Source of the DNA: an uncultured Eubacteriaceae bacterium
Lineage (GTDB): Bacteria; Bacillota; Clostridia; Lachnospirales; CAG-274
Length of the DNA stretch: 24,413 bases
NCBI GenBank assembly: GCA_938042265.1
Contig: CALIRN010000231.1
Coordinates: 1 to 24,413, forward strand
Reading direction: 5' to 3'
The position numbers and the translations under genes were made by a program. This document shows positions 22,801-24,413 of this stretch, piece after piece. Under the pieces are notes generated by a model. It had not been told where the DNA came from. It worked only from the letters and a program-made list of their open reading frames with translations, and made no database searches. Every line of letters begins with the position of its first letter. Position 1 is the first letter of the stretch.

Positions 22801-24413
22801 TGAGGAGGAAATAATAAAAGACCTTGAGGGAGTGATTTTTGAAAATCCTCTTACGGGAAAATATGAAACCTCCGATGAATATTTGTCGGGTAATGTCAGA
22901 GAAAAGCTTGCAACGGCACGTACATATGCAGAAAAAGATGAAAAGTACATCATCAACGTAACGGCACTTGAACAGGTACAGCCTGAACAATTAAAGCCTT
23001 CCGAAATATCGGTACAGCTTGGCTCAACGTGGATACCCGTAGAATATTTTGAGCAATTTATGTATGAATTGCTCAACACTCCAGAACGCTGCCGTTCAAA
23101 TTTTCGTTGGCGTAGCGGCAATCCGTTTGCAAGCTCCGGTGATGCAGATAATCAAACGATAACGGTGGCTTACGATGAGAATACGGCAACCTACGGTATA
23201 AGCAACAAATCAAGCTATTCTGCCGACAAGGGAAATGTCAGAGCCTCTCAGACATACGGTACAGGCAGAATGAATGCCTATACTATAATTGAAAATACTT
23301 TGAACCAAAAGCCCATAAAAATATTTGATTACATCGAAGATGAAAAAGGCACGAAACGTGCAGTCCTAAACGACAAGGAAACGCTCCTTGCTCAGGATAA
23401 GCAAAATTCCATAAAACAGGCATTCCAAGATTGGATATTTGCCGATGCTGAAAGAACCGAGGATTTATGCCGAATTTACAACGAAAAATTTAATTCCTTG
23501 CGTCCAAGAGAATATGACGGCAGCCATATAACCTTTGGTGGCATTAATCCCGAAATAAGCTTGCTTAAGCATCAAAAAGATGCAATCGCACATACTCTCT
23601 ACGGCGGAAATACACTTCTTGCTCATACGGTAGGTGCAGGAAAGACCTTTGAGATGGTGGCAAGTGCTATGGAAAGCAAAAGACTGGGACTTTGTACCAA
23701 AAGTCTGATATGCGTTCCAAAGGCTATTGTAGGTCAGACTGCAAGGGAATTTCTGCATCTATATCCCACAGCCAATATATTGGTTCCCGATGAGAAGGAT
23801 TTTTCAAAAGCCAACAGAGAACGTTTCTGTTCCCGAATTGCTACGGGCAATTATGATGCGGTTATAATCAGTCACACACAGCTTGAAAAAATCCCATTGT
23901 CTGCTGAAAGACAGATAGATTTTGTTCAAGGTCAGATTGATGAAATAACCGATTCATTAGAACAATTAAAATTTAAATCTTACGAAAAAGGCTTTACCGT
24001 TAAACAGCTTGAGGCAACAAAGAAAGCTCTTACGGCAAAGCTTGAAAAGCTTAACAACAATGATAAGAGAGATACAACCATTACTTTTGAGGATCTTGGT
24101 GTTGACAAGTTATATGTTGATGAAGCACATCTGTTCAAAAACAGATTTTTTACCACAAAAATGGGTAGAAATGTATCGGGCATTAATGCAAGCAGTGCAT
24201 CACAACGGGCAGAGGATTTGGCTATGAAATGCAGATACCTTGATGAAATCACAGGCTCAAAGGGCGTCGTTTTTGCAACAGGAACGCCTATAAGTAACTC
24301 AATGACAGAGCTTTATACAATGCAGAACTATCTTCAGCACGATGTTATGGCAAGCAGGGGACTCAGTCATTTTGATGCCTGGGCAAGCTGCTTCGGTGAA
24401 ACAAAGCTGTCCC
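16859..24413 (+). CDS. Giant primase-like / N6-adenine methylase / SNF2 helicase protein, 3'-partial
   Basis: One frame stays open from the ATG at 16859 (GGAGGA upstream) to the window end: 2518 visible residues. In order: an LtrC-like N-terminal domain (about 1-230), a duplicated small domain (253-320 and 864-932), and a DUF3991-like primase part (about 327-406). A TOPRIM domain follows (about 530-600; Glu in FFESAIDAL, acidic pair in STDYDKWG), then a KFRIENF domain (about 972-1090) and a YodL/DUF4316-like part (about 1293-1400). The DNA adenine methylase has motif I EPSMGIGNFFG near 1562 and motif IV NVPF near 1627. The SNF2 helicase N-lobe has Walker A GAGKT at 2259-2263, DEAH at 2421-2424 and ATGTPISNS near 2475. 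The C-lobe is cut off. Such proteins are typical of Tn1549-type elements and are thought to modify or protect the incoming DNA. Confidence 0.92.
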   Translation, partial: MPKYTVEDVKAITMENLNRIGNSVDEWADFLLRAANFYKYSFADQIVITAIKPEATAIADFYTWSKKLSARIKRGSEGAPLLREKNGQQVVSYFYNITDTDSTHQLWQMPMNNSEFNAKLAKAFEYEDNNKSAEEILQSQIINKSYYLAEEICSENSSIKKYGLDNFIFCSISNILFKRCGFEYLCGGNDFDYLNSISNEQLMCIGTKLAESVKELITTVEKTSIEFSKYLENSAQIEQNNINKQQEQPKQNNIIGNIPYRYISQKTYRKLEKNLALKVADELENTDVKYSGKINDDDTVTLTVSRNDISTLEAAIEQIKKAAPKKLRFTREQIEEAKRTSLVDFLTARGEKLKRVGNNEYTMEIHDSMRINENRFYWNSRGKYGNAVTFCMEYYGLEFTAAVAELLRFKGYNLDYGEEIVYTQPAQQPLTVEPQEEQEFKPIPYDLADNARRAYAYLTKTRMLNGDVVNRLIKNGSIVQDIKGNAVLKIFDENNQLSGAEIIGTTTDKRYKQVTERSGNSFIFNPTGITKPEKAIFFESAIDALSYYCLNENTDALLVSMAGLKDMMVLNIVERYGLKPEQVYISTDYDKWGEKFAVKMQEEHGFKAYRVCDDIRFKNHTDIKDWNDLLRAEKAAPQKDVTQEEKSFAQQVDETLNKTLNPYTAIKVCDTPQILLDIGCEQLPILYTQQHLRDAIKDKSQNNSRYHGLNIDTIKELPQLLAEPLIIYDSLSRDDSIVIATYKKDNDNLPIVATVKPNGKGIYELTNIESNFITSVHGRENFESQIKRAIETNKLLYIDKNKSQEVFKFQGLQLSEAFNSLDSNVIIHKSNNIVNSKIAPNIDISTENQSVEQSSISSVTPDDNGIIGNTPYRYVPKKTYRKFDKETGLKIAKALDDEKIKFSGRINDEGTITLTFDGNSIDKVEKIIEGIKDVANEETKEPQNTAEDISATPTEEVSGIPKDIVVTALKRGSGFEYGKFRIENFYNTIENKAERADAIKKEYGAGSVFGLSDNVGELLGYDTNARGLSIEWNSVFGRQKNTLKWNVVEKELGELIKADDYITAEERQKYDRHNYVEAQLQLLQEGDLISVNGDTYTVVDNTPYRELQVIPHNFDSNIHYSNEKPTGEQSYFIDSYVLERNDFQIIDTEKTLSDFVLSNMPDDTVSIAERNEYGYTDNSLLPISKERALELFDNDELPVFLLYEDSTEGQALTRDDIVNHTGMYGIETAEWESYITPLLAATKQVAAELGLPFSNRFSEGADEVTNLFVYDGTMSLEDFRKAQEAESAEETSLLYHIYQVKPGEEYRNVRFVGLQALNSLGEKVDISNYNLVYSGSLKDIEGATLENKLDTIFYKFNQQRPADFEGHSLSVSDVITVGNENEETAYYVDSFGFSDIPDFFKNKSIEDAKETPSSDTQEQEQPKEIIDTPSDKADTKNYAQIEQKTENYKITALDYGTDREKCRNNIEAIKTLKTIEDENRTATPEEQEILSKYVGWGGIADVFDESKSAWTKEYAELKELLTDSEYTSARASTLNAHYTSPTIISAMYKVLSNMGFSSGKILEPSMGIGNFFGMLPEAMSSSKLYGVELDSVSGRIAKQLYPKAHIQIKGFEKTDFTSNTFDVAIGNVPFGDIPIYDKEFKGSNLIHDYFFKKALDKVRQGGIVAFITSKGTLDKANSTVRRYLAERAELLGAIRLPNNAFKKNAGTEVTSDIIFLKKRNMPITLDDSNLPEWINLSKDSSGIEMNNYFVQHPDMVCGTMTEVSGRFGMETTCKPFDNADLSALIDTAISNINGSIGENYAEAEVSEDNSNINADIFPENYRNYCYTVIDNDIYYREGNNMVLQQFNKNKTTRIKGMIEISEALRELIKLQKENYPDEHIKAQQDKLNTLYDRFTASYGLLSNHNNKSIFRFDDTAALLLSLENIDENGNLLSKADIFTKRTIYPYQPITSVDTASEALTVSISERAGVDLAFMSGLCSKSEEEIIKDLEGVIFENPLTGKYETSDEYLSGNVREKLATARTYAEKDEKYIINVTALEQVQPEQLKPSEISVQLGSTWIPVEYFEQFMYELLNTPERCRSNFRWRSGNPFASSGDADNQTITVAYDENTATYGISNKSSYSADKGNVRASQTYGTGRMNAYTIIENTLNQKPIKIFDYIEDEKGTKRAVLNDKETLLAQDKQNSIKQAFQDWIFADAERTEDLCRIYNEKFNSLRPREYDGSHITFGGINPEISLLKHQKDAIAHTLYGGNTLLAHTVGAGKTFEMVASAMESKRLGLCTKSLICVPKAIVGQTAREFLHLYPTANILVPDEKDFSKANRERFCSRIATGNYDAVIISHTQLEKIPLSAERQIDFVQGQIDEITDSLEQLKFKSYEKGFTVKQLEATKKALTAKLEKLNNNDKRDTTITFEDLGVDKLYVDEAHLFKNRFFTTKMGRNVSGINASSASQRAEDLAMKCRYLDEITGSKGVVFATGTPISNSMTELYTMQNYLQHDVMASRGLSHFDAWASCFGETKLS
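17556..17578 (+). repeat. 15-bp palindrome copy 6, extended to 23 bp
   Basis: The core at 17560-17574 is flanked by ATTC and GAAT, making a perfect 23-bp palindrome centred on 17567. It encodes ENSAQIEQ in the linker between the N-terminal domain and the first duplicated domain of the giant protein. Confidence 0.92.
17615..19655 (+). repeat. Internal domain duplication in the giant protein
   Basis: About 68 residues starting at 17615 (IIGNIPYRYISQKTYRK, later VKYSGKINDDDTVTLT) recur starting at 19448 (IIGNTPYRYVPKKTYRK, later IKFSGRINDEGTITLT). They lie 611 residues apart. Protein similarity is clear and DNA identity is moderate, so the duplication is old. Confidence 0.88.
21172..21186 (+). 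repeat. 15-bp palindrome copy 7
   Basis: TGCTCAAATTGAGCA encodes AQIEQ (residues about 1439-1443) in the charged linker between the YodL-like part and the methylase domain of the giant protein (context KNYAQIEQ). Confidence 0.92.
23049..23076. repeat. Inverted repeat of the palindrome half-site, outward-facing
   Basis: TTGAGCAATT and AATTGCTCAA form a perfect 10-bp inverted repeat with an 8-bp spacer inside the giant gene. The arms contain the same TTGAGCA half-site as the seven palindromes, but in reversed order, so it may be chance. Confidence 0.5.

Noticed and set aside
1..24413. CRISPR array, tRNA, rRNA or insertion sequence
   Set aside because: No array of short direct repeats with unique spacers, no cloverleaf or rRNA-like sequence, and no transposase or flanking terminal repeats were seen. 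The repeats present are protein-domain repeats or the dispersed palindrome.

Overview
The window looks like part of a conjugative element (an integrative and conjugative element of the Tn1549/CTn family, or a related plasmid) from an AT-rich anaerobic Firmicute, most likely a gut clostridium of the Ruminococcaceae/Oscillospiraceae or Lachnospiraceae type. The reasons are the low GC, strong AGGAGG-type ribosome sites, SLH and group-3 bacterial Ig-like surface domains, a Gram-positive type IV secretion set (VirB6/TrbL-like, PrgI, VirB4, membrane-anchored M23 hydrolase), DUF4315, a TnpV-like protein and a giant primase-like/methylase/helicase protein. No relaxase, coupling protein, integrase or attachment site is visible, so integrated and plasmid forms cannot be told apart. 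Layout: 1-1900 is the 3' part of a repetitive S-layer-anchored surface protein, closed by a hairpin terminator. 1961-8380 is the mating-pore block (VirB6-like, PrgI, VirB4, M23 peptidase). 8441-10737 holds ssb, a DUF4315 protein, a Sel1-repeat protein and two unknown small genes, closed by a terminator. 10873-11693 is a two-gene module with its own promoter and terminator whose second gene is VapD-like. 11755-11970 is a ribbon-helix-helix-like gene on the minus strand, divergent from parA. 12196-14436 is parA, an unknown gene and parB. 14437-16197 is a run of small membrane or exported proteins. 16297-16788 is a TnpV-like gene. 16859 to the window end is the 5' part of one giant gene (2518 codons visible, still open). 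How they fit together: the T4SS genes build the DNA transfer channel and open the wall. SSB and the primase-like/methylase/helicase protein probably process, protect or re-establish the single-stranded DNA. ParA/ParB would stabilise the excised or extrachromosomal form. The small membrane proteins and the VapD-like pair look like maintenance or accessory cargo. The most striking signal is one that ordinary gene annotation misses: a 15-bp odd-centred palindrome, TGCTCAAATTGAGCA, at seven places spaced about 1.8-3.8 kb apart (3169, 5995, 8394, 12161, 13989, 17560, 21172). Two copies sit in the leaders of ssb and parA. Five sit inside genes, always in the same frame, reading Ala-Gln-Ile-Glu-Gln with the same codons and mostly in linkers between domains. 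This looks like a DNA site kept by selection across the element (a dispersed partition centromere or a regulon operator) and fitted into tolerant protein linkers. A second oddity is that ParB carries an insertion of about 90-100 residues that resembles a domain of the giant methylase-helicase encoded downstream. A third is an inverted repeat lying exactly between the -35 and -10 of the predicted parA promoter.
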